Positions 7,753 through 16,010 are shown, counted from the first letter of the stretch. The stretch is 24,826 bases of DNA from Chloracidobacterium sp. UBA3360 (GCA_002360555.1 DEQS01000114.1:1-24826); one strand, 5' to 3'. The notes: generated from the sequence alone by a model not told the origin. Numbers and translations are program-made.

Positions 7753-8445
7753 TTAAACAAACACGCGCCGGATCGATTCCGGCATCCAGTCACGCAGGTC
7801 TTTAGCGATCGCAGCCGCCCCGGCGGATCGCAATTCATCCGCCGAAACGGTATTTGTCACCCCAAGTGCCGGCAAATCAGCGGCTCTCGCAGCTTGAATT
7901 CCGGGCACCGTGTCCTCGATCACCAGACATTCGCCGTGTGTCATCGGCAGGTGTCCCTGCTTGATGCGATGCAGATCGAGCTTGTTAAACCCGGCACGAT
8001 AGCATTGCGGATCGGGCTTGCACGCATCGACGTCTGTCGCGCTCACGATTACCGAGAAATGTTTTGCCAGCCCTGCGCGTTCCAGCACGTGTTCGATCTG
8101 CGTGCCGCGTTCCATGCTGACAACGCCGAGAGCAAATTCGTGCGACATCTTTTCGACAAAATCGCCGATGCCTTCGAACAGCGGCAGCTTATCGCCAACG
8201 ATCTCACGCCACTTGCCAAACTTTGCGTCGATGATCTCATTGACCTTGTCGTCCGCGACCTTCTTGCCCCGCCGCTCGTATGCTGCAAGCACAAAAGTCC
8301 GATCGTCCATACCGTGCGAAGCGGCATAATCTTCTGCGGTCAGCTCAACGCCCTCAGCCGACAGCAGTTCCTGATACGCCCGCATCTGGATCGGCTCATC
8401 GTCAATGATCACGCCATTAAAATCAAACAATATTGCCTTTATCAT
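7753..8445 (-). CDS. HAD-superfamily hydrolase, beta-phosphoglucomutase / phosphatase-like
   Basis: The 230-residue protein has a Rossmann-like HAD core with an alpha-helical cap at about 18-90 (subfamily I). Motif I is FDFNGVIIDDEP (nucleophile D8), motif II ends at S110 (LGVVS), motif III is K143 (ACKPDP) and motif IV is E177-D178 (CLVIEDTVPGIQAAR). The second aspartate of the canonical DxD, the general acid/base in phosphatases and mutases, is N10 here. The fold is intact, but catalysis may be altered or the substrate unusual. The ATG overlaps the stop of the FAD oxidase as ATGA, a sign of translational coupling. A role in phosphoglycolate or sugar-phosphate turnover beside a glycolate-oxidase-like protein is inference only. 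Confidence 0.88.
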   Translation of the reverse strand: MIKAILFDFNGVIIDDEPIQMRAYQELLSAEGVELTAEDYAASHGMDDRTFVLAAYERRGKKVADDKVNEIIDAKFGKWREIVGDKLPLFEGIGDFVEKMSHEFALGVVSMERGTQIEHVLERAGLAKHFSVIVSATDVDACKPDPQCYRAGFNKLDLHRIKQGHLPMTHGECLVIEDTVPGIQAARAADLPALGVTNTVSADELRSAGAAAIAKDLRDWMPESIRRVFV

Positions 8446-9923
8446 AAATAACTCTCGTCAAACATATTCCCGCGACCGAGGATGCCTTTAGGGTCAAACG
8501 CCCGTTTAATATCTGCCATCTCGTTCAGATATCGCTCGCCCATCATCGCCGCAAGATATTTTCGCTTTAATTTGCCGATACCATGCTCCGCCGAAACGCA
8601 CCCGCCCAGCATGATCGCGTGAGCGATACACCGGCCATAAATATGACGTGCACGTTCGTTTTCCTCAATGTTTTTTGGAAATAAATTGAGGTGCAAATGA
8701 CAATCCCCGATATGACCAAAAATAACGTGATCGATGCCGCTCGGGCCGCACTGGTACTCGTAAAATTTGAGCAAAGAGCGAAACTCCTCGACCGGCACGG
8801 CCATATCGCTTGATATCTTGCGAAAACCGCTGCGCGAATAGCGTTCATTCGCTGTCAGCGGCAGAGCATGGCGAAAAGCTCTCATTTTTTCGCGATCCTC
8901 CGCGTTCGTAGCAAACCAAGAGTTCTCGAGATCGGCATTGTGCTTTTCGAGCAAAGCGTTCCATTGTTCGAGCAATGCATCTTCGGTGTCAGACGTCGTC
9001 TCCTGCTCAAAAAAGATAGCTCCTGCCACGTCTGGTGTTTCCGAAAATTTCTCGGCGATGAATTTCAATGAGTTGCTGTCGAAATATTCGACCAACGACG
9101 CATCGATGGTCGGAGTGTCGGCAGTCTGCCGACACTCTCGCGAAGCGAGAGAATACCCGCGGACCTCATCGACAAATGCCAGTAGATCGTCCCGCCGCTC
9201 AAAAAATACTATCCCGCTAAAAAACCCTTCCGGCTTTGGCAGCAGCGACAATTCGATCTCGGTAATAACCCCAAGCGTGCCTTCGCTGCCGATGAATATA
9301 TCTATAGCATCCAGCGGCTGAGCATTAAAATAACCACTCACATTCTTTCGCACATCAGGCCGTTCATACGTCGGCACCTTGATCGAAATCTCCCCGATCA
9401 CGATCACACCCTCGTCCGACGAAACATATTCGCCCCGGCGTATATTAACGATGTCACCGGAAGCGAGCACAACCGTCAGCCGCTGCACATACGCACGCGT
9501 CGCCCCGTATTTGAAGCTCCTAGCCCCTGACGCATTTGTCGCGACCGTGCCGCCGATCTGACAGCTCCACTCAGTCGGATCCGGCGGATAAAACAACCCA
9601 TCGGCCTCGACCGCCTTTTGCAAATCGCCGAGTATAACGCCCGGTTCAACAACAGCAACCCTCGCGTCTTTATCGATACTTTTGATCTTATTGAGCCTTT
9701 CGAGCGAGATGACATATCCGCCAAACGGTATCGCACCGCCGACCGTTCCAGTCCTTCCGCCGGAGATCGTCACTGCAATGCCCTGTTCATTTGCATCGCG
9801 TAGGATCGCGGCGATCTCATCCGAGCTTTCCGGGATGAACAGACGCTCGGCGTTTCCGCCCGCCATATTGCTCGAGTCGGTTAGGTAACTTTGTATGTCT
9901 TCGAGTTGGGTTTTTACCTGCAC
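8442..9923 (-). CDS. FAD-linked oxidase, glycolate oxidase GlcD / D-lactate dehydrogenase family
   Basis: The 493-residue protein has an N-terminal FAD_binding_4 (PCMH-type) domain with TISGGRTGTVGGAIPFGG near 52-69 and CQIGGTVATNASGARSFKYG near 121-140. A C-terminal FAD-oxidase domain follows, with GHIGDCHLHLN at 403-413 and SAEHGIG at 444-450. These match 2-hydroxyacid dehydrogenases that pass electrons to the quinone pool or an electron carrier (GlcD, D-lactate dehydrogenase, D-2-hydroxyglutarate dehydrogenase). No GlcE or GlcF partner is nearby, which favours a stand-alone D-lactate or hydroxyglutarate type. The start is GTG. It lies 52 bp downstream of uvrB and couples to the HAD gene. 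Residues 258-270 are encoded by an embedded double palindrome. Confidence 0.9.
   Translation of the reverse strand: MQVKTQLEDIQSYLTDSSNMAGGNAERLFIPESSDEIAAILRDANEQGIAVTISGGRTGTVGGAIPFGGYVISLERLNKIKSIDKDARVAVVEPGVILGDLQKAVEADGLFYPPDPTEWSCQIGGTVATNASGARSFKYGATRAYVQRLTVVLASGDIVNIRRGEYVSSDEGVIVIGEISIKVPTYERPDVRKNVSGYFNAQPLDAIDIFIGSEGTLGVITEIELSLLPKPEGFFSGIVFFERRDDLLAFVDEVRGYSLASRECRQTADTPTIDASLVEYFDSNSLKFIAEKFSETPDVAGAIFFEQETTSDTEDALLEQWNALLEKHNADLENSWFATNAEDREKMRAFRHALPLTANERYSRSGFRKISSDMAVPVEEFRSLLKFYEYQCGPSGIDHVIFGHIGDCHLHLNLFPKNIEENERARHIYGRCIAHAIMLGGCVSAEHGIGKLKRKYLAAMMGERYLNEMADIKRAFDPKGILGRGNMFDESYL
9113..9151. repeat. Double palindromic element inside the FAD oxidase gene
   Basis: Two perfect hairpins overlap by 3 bp. 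The first is GAGTGTCGGCAG-T-CTGCCGACACTC (9113-9137, 12-bp arms). The second is CTCTCGC-GAA-GCGAGAG (9135-9151, 7-bp arms). On the coding strand the block is read in frame as SLASRECRQTADT, in what looks like a surface linker before DASLVEYFD. The second hairpin shares its GCGAAGC turn with the intergenic repeats at 20457, 21192 and 22310. Confidence 0.8.
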
Positions 9924-9975
9924 ACAACGGATTATACAAAAGACGAACGCCGCCTGCTAACGTAGGCGATTCCGA

Positions 9976-11964
9976 CTAGATATATTGCAGCTCACGCTCA
10001 CGCAGATATTTCATCTTGTCGCGGATCTCCGCAGCCTGTTCAAATTTCATATCCTTTGCCGCCTGCCGCATATCGGCTTCGAGCTGGGCGATGGTCTCTT
10101 TCAGTTGTTTTGGTGAATACTCTTCGAACGACTCGATGTCGAGCGGCACCTTAAAGTAATCCGCCTCGTACGCCGTGACGAGCGTTGCGTCGATCGATTT
10201 GATGATCGTGGTCGGCGTGATGCCGTGCTCGGTGTTGTATTCCTCTTGGATCTTGCGGCGGCGTTCGGTCTCAGAGATGGCGTATTCCATCGACTTTGTG
10301 ATCTTGTCGGCGTAAAGGATCGCTTTGCCGTCCGAGTTACGCGCCGCACGCCCCATCGTCTGGATCAAGGAACTCTGCGAACGCAAAAATCCCTCTTTAT
10401 CGGCATCAAGAATAGCAACGAGCGAAACCTCAGGCAGATCGAGCCCCTCTCGCAACAGGTTGATACCGACAAGCACATCATATTCGCCGCGTCGCAGATC
10501 GCGGAGGATCTTGATGCGTTCGAGCGTATGGATATCGCTGTGCAAATAACGAACCTTAACGCCAACCTCGGCGAAATATTCGCTCAGGTTCTCAGACATT
10601 CGTTTGGTCAGCGTTGTGACCAATACGCGTTCATTACGCTCGGCACGTAGGCGGCACTCTTCGAGCAGGTCGTCGATCTGGCCTCTTACCGGACGCACTT
10701 CGACGACCGGATCGAGCAGGCCGGTCGGACGAATGATCTGTTCGATCACCTCTCCCTCGACCTTTGTCAGCTCATAAGGCCCAGGCGTCGCTGAAACATA
10801 AATCGTCTGGCCGACGCGTTCCTCAAACTCCTGAAAATTCAGCGGCCGGTTGTCTCTCGCGCTCGGCAGACGAAAACCGTATTCGACCAATGTTCCCTTT
10901 CGCGACTGGTCGCCTTTGAACATCGCCCCCAATTGCGGAATCGTCTGGTGCGATTCATCGATCACCATCAGCGCGTTTGACGGCAAATAATCGAGCAGCG
11001 TCGGCGGCGGCTCTCCCGGTAATTTCCCCGTCAGATGCCGCGAATAATTTTCAATTCCGCGGCAAAAGCCCATTTCTTTCATCATTTCGAGGTCGTACAT
11101 CGTCCGCTGGTGCAGCCGCTGTGCCTCAACCACCTTGCCCTCGCCGACGAGATATTTTTCGTGCTCGTCCAGCTCCTTTCGGATAGTCTGGACGGCGCGT
11201 TTGATGACCGGTTTGGTCATCACATAGTGAGTTTTTGGATAGATCGGCACCCGCGTTTCGTGTTTCGTAATTACCTCGCCGAGCAATGGATCGATCGTGT
11301 AGATGCTGTCGATCTCGTCGCCCCAAAACTCGATCCTGTACGCCTGATCCTGATAACTCGGATACAGCTCGACAACATCGCCGCGAACTCGAAACGCCCC
11401 GCGTTCAAAATCGACATTGACGCGTTCGTATTGCAGATCGACCAGCTTCTGCAACAGCTCTTCGCGTTTGATCTTCATCCCGGGCTCGATGAAGATAAGC
11501 ATCCCAAAATACGCGTCCGGATCGCCGAGTCCATAGATACACGACACCGACGCGACGACGATCACATCGCTGCGTTCGAACAGAGCACGCGTCGCAGACA
11601 GGCGCAGCCGGTCGATCTCTTCATTGATCGTCGCTTCTTTTTCAATGTACAGATCGGCCGCCGGGACGTAAGCCTCTGGCTGGTAATAGTCGTAATACGA
11701 GACAAAATACTCGACCGCGTTGTCGGGGAAAAATGACTTAAATTCCTGATATAGCTGTGCTGCCAGCGTTTTGTTATGCGCGAGCACGAGCGTCGGTCGC
11801 TGAACTTTTTCGATCACATTTGCGATCGTAAACGTCTTGCCGCTGCCGGTAATCCCGAGCAGCACCTGATCCTTGGTACCGTCGTTCAAACCATTTACGA
11901 TCTGTTTTATGGCTTCGGGCTGGTCGCCTTTTGGGGTATTTTCAGAAATGAGACGGAATTGCAT
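9976..11964 (-). CDS. uvrB: UvrABC system protein B (excinuclease subunit B)
   Basis: The 662-residue protein has the full UvrB layout. Walker A is GITGSGKT at 37-44. The damage-probing beta-hairpin region YYDYYQPEAYVP starts at residue 90. DESH is at 336-339, followed by QTIPQLGAMFKGDQSRK. Helicase motifs V and VI appear as GINLLREGLDLPEVSLVAIL and QTMGRAARN. A C-terminal UVR domain (about 625-660: LEADMRQAAKDMKFEQAAEIRD) binds UvrC. UvrB receives damage from UvrA2, verifies it by strand opening and recruits UvrC for dual incision in nucleotide excision repair. It sits mid-run between the peroxiredoxin (50 bp upstream) and the FAD oxidase. No LexA-type operator was recognised upstream. Confidence 0.98.
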   Translation of the reverse strand: MQFRLISENTPKGDQPEAIKQIVNGLNDGTKDQVLLGITGSGKTFTIANVIEKVQRPTLVLAHNKTLAAQLYQEFKSFFPDNAVEYFVSYYDYYQPEAYVPAADLYIEKEATINEEIDRLRLSATRALFERSDVIVVASVSCIYGLGDPDAYFGMLIFIEPGMKIKREELLQKLVDLQYERVNVDFERGAFRVRGDVVELYPSYQDQAYRIEFWGDEIDSIYTIDPLLGEVITKHETRVPIYPKTHYVMTKPVIKRAVQTIRKELDEHEKYLVGEGKVVEAQRLHQRTMYDLEMMKEMGFCRGIENYSRHLTGKLPGEPPPTLLDYLPSNALMVIDESHQTIPQLGAMFKGDQSRKGTLVEYGFRLPSARDNRPLNFQEFEERVGQTIYVSATPGPYELTKVEGEVIEQIIRPTGLLDPVVEVRPVRGQIDDLLEECRLRAERNERVLVTTLTKRMSENLSEYFAEVGVKVRYLHSDIHTLERIKILRDLRRGEYDVLVGINLLREGLDLPEVSLVAILDADKEGFLRSQSSLIQTMGRAARNSDGKAILYADKITKSMEYAISETERRRKIQEEYNTEHGITPTTIIKSIDATLVTAYEADYFKVPLDIESFEEYSPKQLKETIAQLEADMRQAAKDMKFEQAAEIRDKMKYLRERELQYI

Positions 11965-12014
11965 CCTTTAATCATAACTAAAGGAAACGCAAAAATCGAG
12001 AGCAAAACGACAAC

Positions 12015-12563
12015 TCAATCAGCTTTTTGTACCCGCATCTTGAGTTTTTCGTATTTGTCGTGAAACGCATCACCGCGAGCGGCGTATATGTCAGTGATCA
12101 CCTGACTATCTAACGGGCGAAACGCCCGTAACATAACATCCCGGTTTCGAATTATCCCGTTAGCATCTATAACGACGACGGCTCGGGTTATGTTGATCGG
12201 GAACAGCCAATGCTTGCCGTAAATGCTCGTGATCTCGCGTCCCGGATCTGCCAAAAGCGGTATCGGCAATTGGCGGCTGTTTGAAAAGTTCTTATGATCT
12301 TCGGGTGTTCCGGGCGAGATGCCGACGATCTCGGCTTTGGTCTCGACGTATTTATTCCAATTGTCGCGGACCGAACATAGCTGTTTTGTGCAGACAAGCG
12401 TTTCATTTTGCGGGTAAAACAGCAAAACGACGACATTTCCGATATGATCCGAAAGCCGCCATTCTGTGCCTTGATCGGTCTTAAGTACAAATTCAGGAGC
12501 CCGAAGCCCGACATTTGCAGACACCTCTACCCCGCTTGTTTCAACGATATTAGTCGGATTCAT
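12015..12563 (-). CDS. Thioredoxin-fold peroxiredoxin, AhpC/TSA, Bcp-like
   Basis: The 182-residue protein carries the peroxiredoxin active site FYPQNETLVCTKQLCSVRD. This matches PxxxTxxC, with peroxidatic C58, P51 and T55, arginine R66, and a likely resolving cysteine C63 five residues on, as in Bcp/PrxQ enzymes. It would reduce hydroperoxides at the expense of thioredoxin. The N-terminal extension of about 18 residues is not hydrophobic, so it is probably cytoplasmic. It lies 36 bp after the HEAT-repeat gene and 50 bp before uvrB, which groups peroxide detoxification with DNA repair in a putative operon. Confidence 0.92.
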   Translation of the reverse strand: MNPTNIVETSGVEVSANVGLRAPEFVLKTDQGTEWRLSDHIGNVVVLLFYPQNETLVCTKQLCSVRDNWNKYVETKAEIVGISPGTPEDHKNFSNSRQLPIPLLADPGREITSIYGKHWLFPINITRAVVVIDANGIIRNRDVMLRAFRPLDSQVITDIYAARGDAFHDKYEKLKMRVQKAD

Positions 12564-12599
12564 GCTAATACTACCGCACGTTACCTGAAAAAACTGATG

Positions 12600-13865
12600 T
12601 TAAGCCGGAACCTGTTCAAAACTTTTGATCGTATCCGTGATTCGATCCATCACATCCGTCGGAAACTGGTCACCAGTTCGAAGCTCATTCAAACTATCGA
12701 GCGAACGCTCGTCCTTGACCGATTTGAGCACATGCAATAGCGCAAATTTGACGCGTTCGTCGCGATGCTCGTGGATCGCGCTAAAGATCTCTTCCGTTTC
12801 ACCGGCTTTGATGAGCATTGCGACCAGCACAAATGCCTCATAAGCTATTTTTAGATCGTCATGCACGAGGCGTTCAAATGCCTTCTGCACGATCCCCGCT
12901 TCGACCGCTGCTCGCGCCGCATGACGCATACGAAATTCGTCGTCCGTCTCGAGGATGCGCTTCCACGCATCGGCACGGTCAAAATTTAGACGAAACAACC
13001 CGCGAGCAGCCGCAGCCCTGACCTCGCGGGTCGGGTCTGCGCACGCAAGCAAGATGGGCTCGAATACAGATTCGTGATCAAAATCAGTTAGCGTCGTAAC
13101 CGCTTTCGAGCGAAGATTTGCCGACAAGTCGTAAAGTGCGATCTGCGAAAGGGCTTCGACCGAATTTTGCGTGCGAAAAGCCGATAGGATCTTTACCGCC
13201 AATTCGCGAACGCTTTCATCCTCTTCGTACTCCTCGTTTGCCTGTTCGATTGCATTAAGCAGTGATGGGTCATCTGAAATAGGCAATAACTCAAATTTCT
13301 TTGACGGTGTGAGAGCACTAAACGAATTGATCGGCAGCTGCGCATATTGCAACTTACGCATCTTTTCCTGAAAGATCTTTGTGTCGAGATTCGATTCGTC
13401 GATACCGGCGGAGTTGGTCGCGGTAATACCCCTCTTTCTCGGGATGCCGCCTTTTTTCATGTCAAAGGTGAGCTTTGAATCAGGAGCCTGTTTCGAACGG
13501 CCAGAGCCTGATTTTTTAGCCTTTCGCAGCCACTCGAGTTCTTTGTCGGCGTCTACGCCTTCCATGTCATAGCTCTGGGTATTGTAATAATCCTGGTATC
13601 GGCTGCCGTAATTATATTGCGGCTGGTCCTTACCTTTACGGCTGCGACGCCACAAAAATACCGCACCCGCGAGCGAGGAAATAACAACAAAACCCATCGT
13701 GTACCACATGCGGTCACCTGAGCCATCGACAAACTCTTTTTCCTTTTCGGCAAGCGACTGCTGAGCCGCGACGTTCACCACAAACGTGGTGGCGGCAAAG
13801 AGCAGCGATAGAAAATATTGCTTTATGATCGAATTAACTTTCATGTATGGGAATCGCTTAGACAC
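12600..13865 (-). CDS. Membrane-anchored HEAT-repeat protein
   Basis: The 421-residue protein begins with a hydrophobic segment (FLSLLFAATTFVVNVAAQQ, residues 18-36) that may be a signal peptide. A second transmembrane segment at about 53-72 (MWYTMGFVVISSLAGAVFLW) is followed by basic RRSRKGK, which would place the rest in the cytoplasm. A low-complexity linker rich in Y, Q, K and S runs to about residue 170. From about 210 to 410 there are HEAT or PBS-lyase-like helical repeats (LRSKAVTTLTDFDHESVFEP, ILLACADPTREVRAAAARGL, then RMRHAARAAVEAG). It is probably a scaffold; the partner is unknown. It is the first gene of the minus-strand run. Met8 (13844) is an alternative start that would make a tidier signal peptide. 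Confidence 0.82.
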   Translation of the reverse strand: MSKRFPYMKVNSIIKQYFLSLLFAATTFVVNVAAQQSLAEKEKEFVDGSGDRMWYTMGFVVISSLAGAVFLWRRSRKGKDQPQYNYGSRYQDYYNTQSYDMEGVDADKELEWLRKAKKSGSGRSKQAPDSKLTFDMKKGGIPRKRGITATNSAGIDESNLDTKIFQEKMRKLQYAQLPINSFSALTPSKKFELLPISDDPSLLNAIEQANEEYEEDESVRELAVKILSAFRTQNSVEALSQIALYDLSANLRSKAVTTLTDFDHESVFEPILLACADPTREVRAAAARGLFRLNFDRADAWKRILETDDEFRMRHAARAAVEAGIVQKAFERLVHDDLKIAYEAFVLVAMLIKAGETEEIFSAIHEHRDERVKFALLHVLKSVKDERSLDSLNELRTGDQFPTDVMDRITDTIKSFEQVPA

Positions 13866-14094
13866 TTAAATTCAGCGATAACTGGGTGAGATTCCGTTCG
13901 ACGCGAGGACGGCCGACTGTCTAATACAGAAGACCAATTACAATTATGCATATTCCGTCGCCATTTGTCACCACAAATTTCAACTTTGTTTATAAAGTTT
14001 CAACACTACAATCGTTCCAAAAAATTATTGGAAGGCCGGTCGACTTTACGCTTGATGCCGGTTCGTAATAAAGTTGTCTTTACCAGCTATATAT

Positions 14095-14994
14095 ATGACC
14101 GCTGTCGCAACTATTTCCGAATCGCAAATTCCCGGCTTGCAGCTCTTGCATCGAGGTAAGGTCCGAGATGTTTACGAGGTCGATAGCCAGCGTCTGCTGC
14201 TGGTCGCGACGGACCGTCTATCGGCTTTCGATTGTGTGCTGCCGACGCCGATCGAAAAGAAAGGCGAGGTGTTGACCACGCTGTCGTCGTTTTGGTTCGA
14301 CCGCCTAAAACCCATCACGCCTAACCACCTGATATCTGCAAACATCGACGACATGCCCGCACCCATCCGCGGCCACGAAGAGCTGCGCGGACGGTCGATG
14401 CTGGTCCATCGTACAGAGGTTTTCCCGGTCGAGTGTGTCGTACGCGGATATCTTGAGGGATCAGGCTGGAAAGACTACAAAGCCACGGGGACAGTCTGCG
14501 GCCACGAGTTGCCACGCGGTTTGCGGCAATGCGACCGGCTACTGGAACCCATTTTTACCCCCGCAACCAAAGCCTCAACGGGTCACGATGAAAACATTAC
14601 CCAACTCGAATTCGTCCGCATCCTCGGCAAAGAGACTGCTTCACGCCTAAAAGCGATAACGCTGGCGATCTATACCCATGCCCGAGAATACGCCCTAGCC
14701 AAAGGCATCATCATCGCCGATACTAAGTTTGAATTTGGGCTTGATACTAAAGGTAATATATTGCTGATCGACGAGGTCCTGACGCCTGACTCGTCGCGAT
14801 TTTGGGATGCCGCGACGTACGAACCGGGCCACGCCCAGCCGTCGTTTGATAAACAGTTTGTCCGCGAATACCTCGAAACGCTCGCCTGGGACAAAACCCC
14901 ACCGGCACCGCCGCTTCCCGACGAGATCGCAAAAGCCACCTCCGAACGCTACATCAAAGCGTACGAGCTGCTGTCCGGAAAGAAATTTGATTAA
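14095..14994 (+). CDS. purC: Phosphoribosylaminoimidazole-succinocarboxamide synthase (SAICAR synthase)
   Basis: The 299-residue protein catalyses ATP-dependent joining of CAIR and aspartate in purine synthesis. Visible signatures are HRGKVRDVYEVD (ATP-binding turn), DRLSAFD, VECVVRGYLEGSGWKDY, TPATKASTGHDENI and IDEVLTPDSSRFW. At about 300 residues it belongs to the longer, Ade1-like class rather than the 240-residue type. The frame is open back to a TTG at 14074, but ATG at 14095 gives MTAVATISESQIPGL, a usual N-terminus, so it is preferred. No good Shine-Dalgarno is visible for either. Its stop directly abuts the stop of the convergent MOSC gene (0 bp gap). Confidence 0.96.
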   Translation: MTAVATISESQIPGLQLLHRGKVRDVYEVDSQRLLLVATDRLSAFDCVLPTPIEKKGEVLTTLSSFWFDRLKPITPNHLISANIDDMPAPIRGHEELRGRSMLVHRTEVFPVECVVRGYLEGSGWKDYKATGTVCGHELPRGLRQCDRLLEPIFTPATKASTGHDENITQLEFVRILGKETASRLKAITLAIYTHAREYALAKGIIIADTKFEFGLDTKGNILLIDEVLTPDSSRFWDAATYEPGHAQPSFDKQFVREYLETLAWDKTPPAPPLPDEIAKATSERYIKAYELLSGKKFD

Positions 14995-15834
14995 TTAGTT
15001 GAGTACCACGATCTCATCACCCACGTTGATCGTTGCTCCGGGGGTTTCGGTGATCAGGTTCTGGCCGAACAACACCGCATTCGCCCCGACGCCGAGAGCT
15101 TCGTACCGATCCGGGACAATATCTTTTGCCATTCGATAGGTCGCAAGCGTCTTTAGGGGCTCTTTCCCGGCAAACTCACCGCTCGACTGCTCAACCGTCG
15201 TAATAACACATCGTTCACAAGACTTTGTCGAACGAAACTCCGCCTCGCCAATGCGTATCTTTTGCCAATTGTCCTCGGCAAACGCCTCGATGTCCGACAC
15301 GACCAGATTTGGCCGAAAGCGGTTCATCGGCAGCGGCTCTTCGAGACGTGAGTTAAGATCCGCCAGCGAACCCTCTCCTATCACCATCAGCGGATAACCG
15401 TCCGCAAAGCTCACAACCTCGTCACCGAGATTAAATCGAGGATTCACACCCCGCCGCGACGTTTCGGGCATATAAACAAGCTGGCAATTTGTCCCCAGCA
15501 CATCCGAAAACCACTCGCTCACCTGTCCGTTATAGATCTCGGCTTCACAAACGCTGTTCCAAACCGTCACCCGCCCCCGCTCGCCCATGTCCGGCTCAAA
15601 GGGCACGTTCATGACGCCATGTCCGTCACTTTCCACTTTCAGCTGTCCACTTTCAACTGCGACAGCGATTGTCGCCATCTTCGGAAATTCTCTCTGCGTT
15701 AAGAACATTCCCTCTCGATCGGTCAACATCCAGCGGCGGTCAAATTGCAGCCCGCGCTCCTCAACGAGAGCGGACTTGACCGAAATTCCCTTCAGCGATT
15801 TGATCGGGTAAATATTGATCTCTGAGATTTTCAT
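14995..15834 (-). CDS. MOSC-domain molybdenum-cofactor protein (YcbX / mARC-like)
   Basis: The 279-residue protein has a MOSC N-terminal beta-barrel domain (MKISEINIYPIKSLKGI, GLQFDRRWMLTD) and a MOSC domain with NRFRPNL at 171-177 and the cysteine cluster KSCERCVITTVEQSSGE (C206, C209), where YcbX/mARC proteins bind molybdenum cofactor. The family reduces N-hydroxylated compounds with electron-transfer partners; no ferredoxin domain is fused here. ATG at 15834 is preferred over a longer frame from 15918, because the extra residues would run through the groES promoter and operator. Residues 61-70 (ESGQLKVESD) come from a 14-bp tandem phrase. It is divergent from groES. Confidence 0.9.
   Translation of the reverse strand: MKISEINIYPIKSLKGISVKSALVEERGLQFDRRWMLTDREGMFLTQREFPKMATIAVAVESGQLKVESDGHGVMNVPFEPDMGERGRVTVWNSVCEAEIYNGQVSEWFSDVLGTNCQLVYMPETSRRGVNPRFNLGDEVVSFADGYPLMVIGEGSLADLNSRLEEPLPMNRFRPNLVVSDIEAFAEDNWQKIRIGEAEFRSTKSCERCVITTVEQSSGEFAGKEPLKTLATYRMAKDIVPDRYEALGVGANAVLFGQNLITETPGATINVGDEIVVLN
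15632..15659 (-). repeat. 14-bp tandem phrase inside the MOSC gene
   Basis: Two units read on the minus strand as CAGTTGAAAGTGGA and CAGCTGAAAGTGGA (13 of 14 identical), followed by a partial AAGTG. They encode VESGQLKVES in frame. The phrase looks like the short sentence-like repeats found elsewhere in the window (16327-16395, 21891-21920). Confidence 0.6.
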
Positions 15835-15884
15835 AAATGTGAGTGTGTTATTGTCAGATTTCTGCAGATGAACCCGCAAAATGC

Positions 15885-15913
15885 TTGACAGTCCAAGACT
15901 AGACGCGTATACT
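15885..15913 (+). promoter_or_regulatory. Sigma70-type promoter of groES-groEL
   Basis: TTGACA (15885-15890), a 17-bp spacer and TATACT (15908-15913) form a near-consensus vegetative promoter. Transcription should start near 15920, within the CIRCE operator, giving a leader of about 90 nt. Confidence 0.9.
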
Positions 15914-15938
15914 AGCACTCATCGATCACGAGTGCTAA
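15912..15938. promoter_or_regulatory. CIRCE operator (HrcA binding site)
   Basis: CTAGCACTC (15912-15920), nine bases, GAGTGCTAA (15930-15938) matches the CIRCE consensus TTAGCACTC-N9-GAGTGCTAA at all but one position. It overlaps the -10 box and start site, the classic place for HrcA repression relieved by heat shock. A third, near-perfect half site TCAGCACTC follows at 15948-15956, again after nine bases. The hrcA gene is not in this window. Confidence 0.96.
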
Positions 15939-16010
15939 AAATTACATTCAGCACTCGCGATCTAACGTTATTTTAACAAAAATCGTTAATTTACAAAGGA
16001 GTAAACCATT

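Noticed and set aside
12113..12129. ACGGGCG-AAA-CGCCCGT hairpin inside the peroxiredoxin gene as another inserted palindrome
   Set aside because: The encoded residues (LRAFRPLD region) fit the normal end of a Bcp-like protein and the stem is short, so insertion is not supported.
13866..14094. Regulatory RNA or promoter between the HEAT-repeat gene and purC
   Set aside because: No convincing -35/-10 pair, terminator or purine-riboswitch-like core was found in this gap.
15835..15918. Longer MOSC start at 15918
   Set aside because: It would run through the groES promoter and CIRCE; MKISEINIYPIKSL is the usual MOSC N-terminus.
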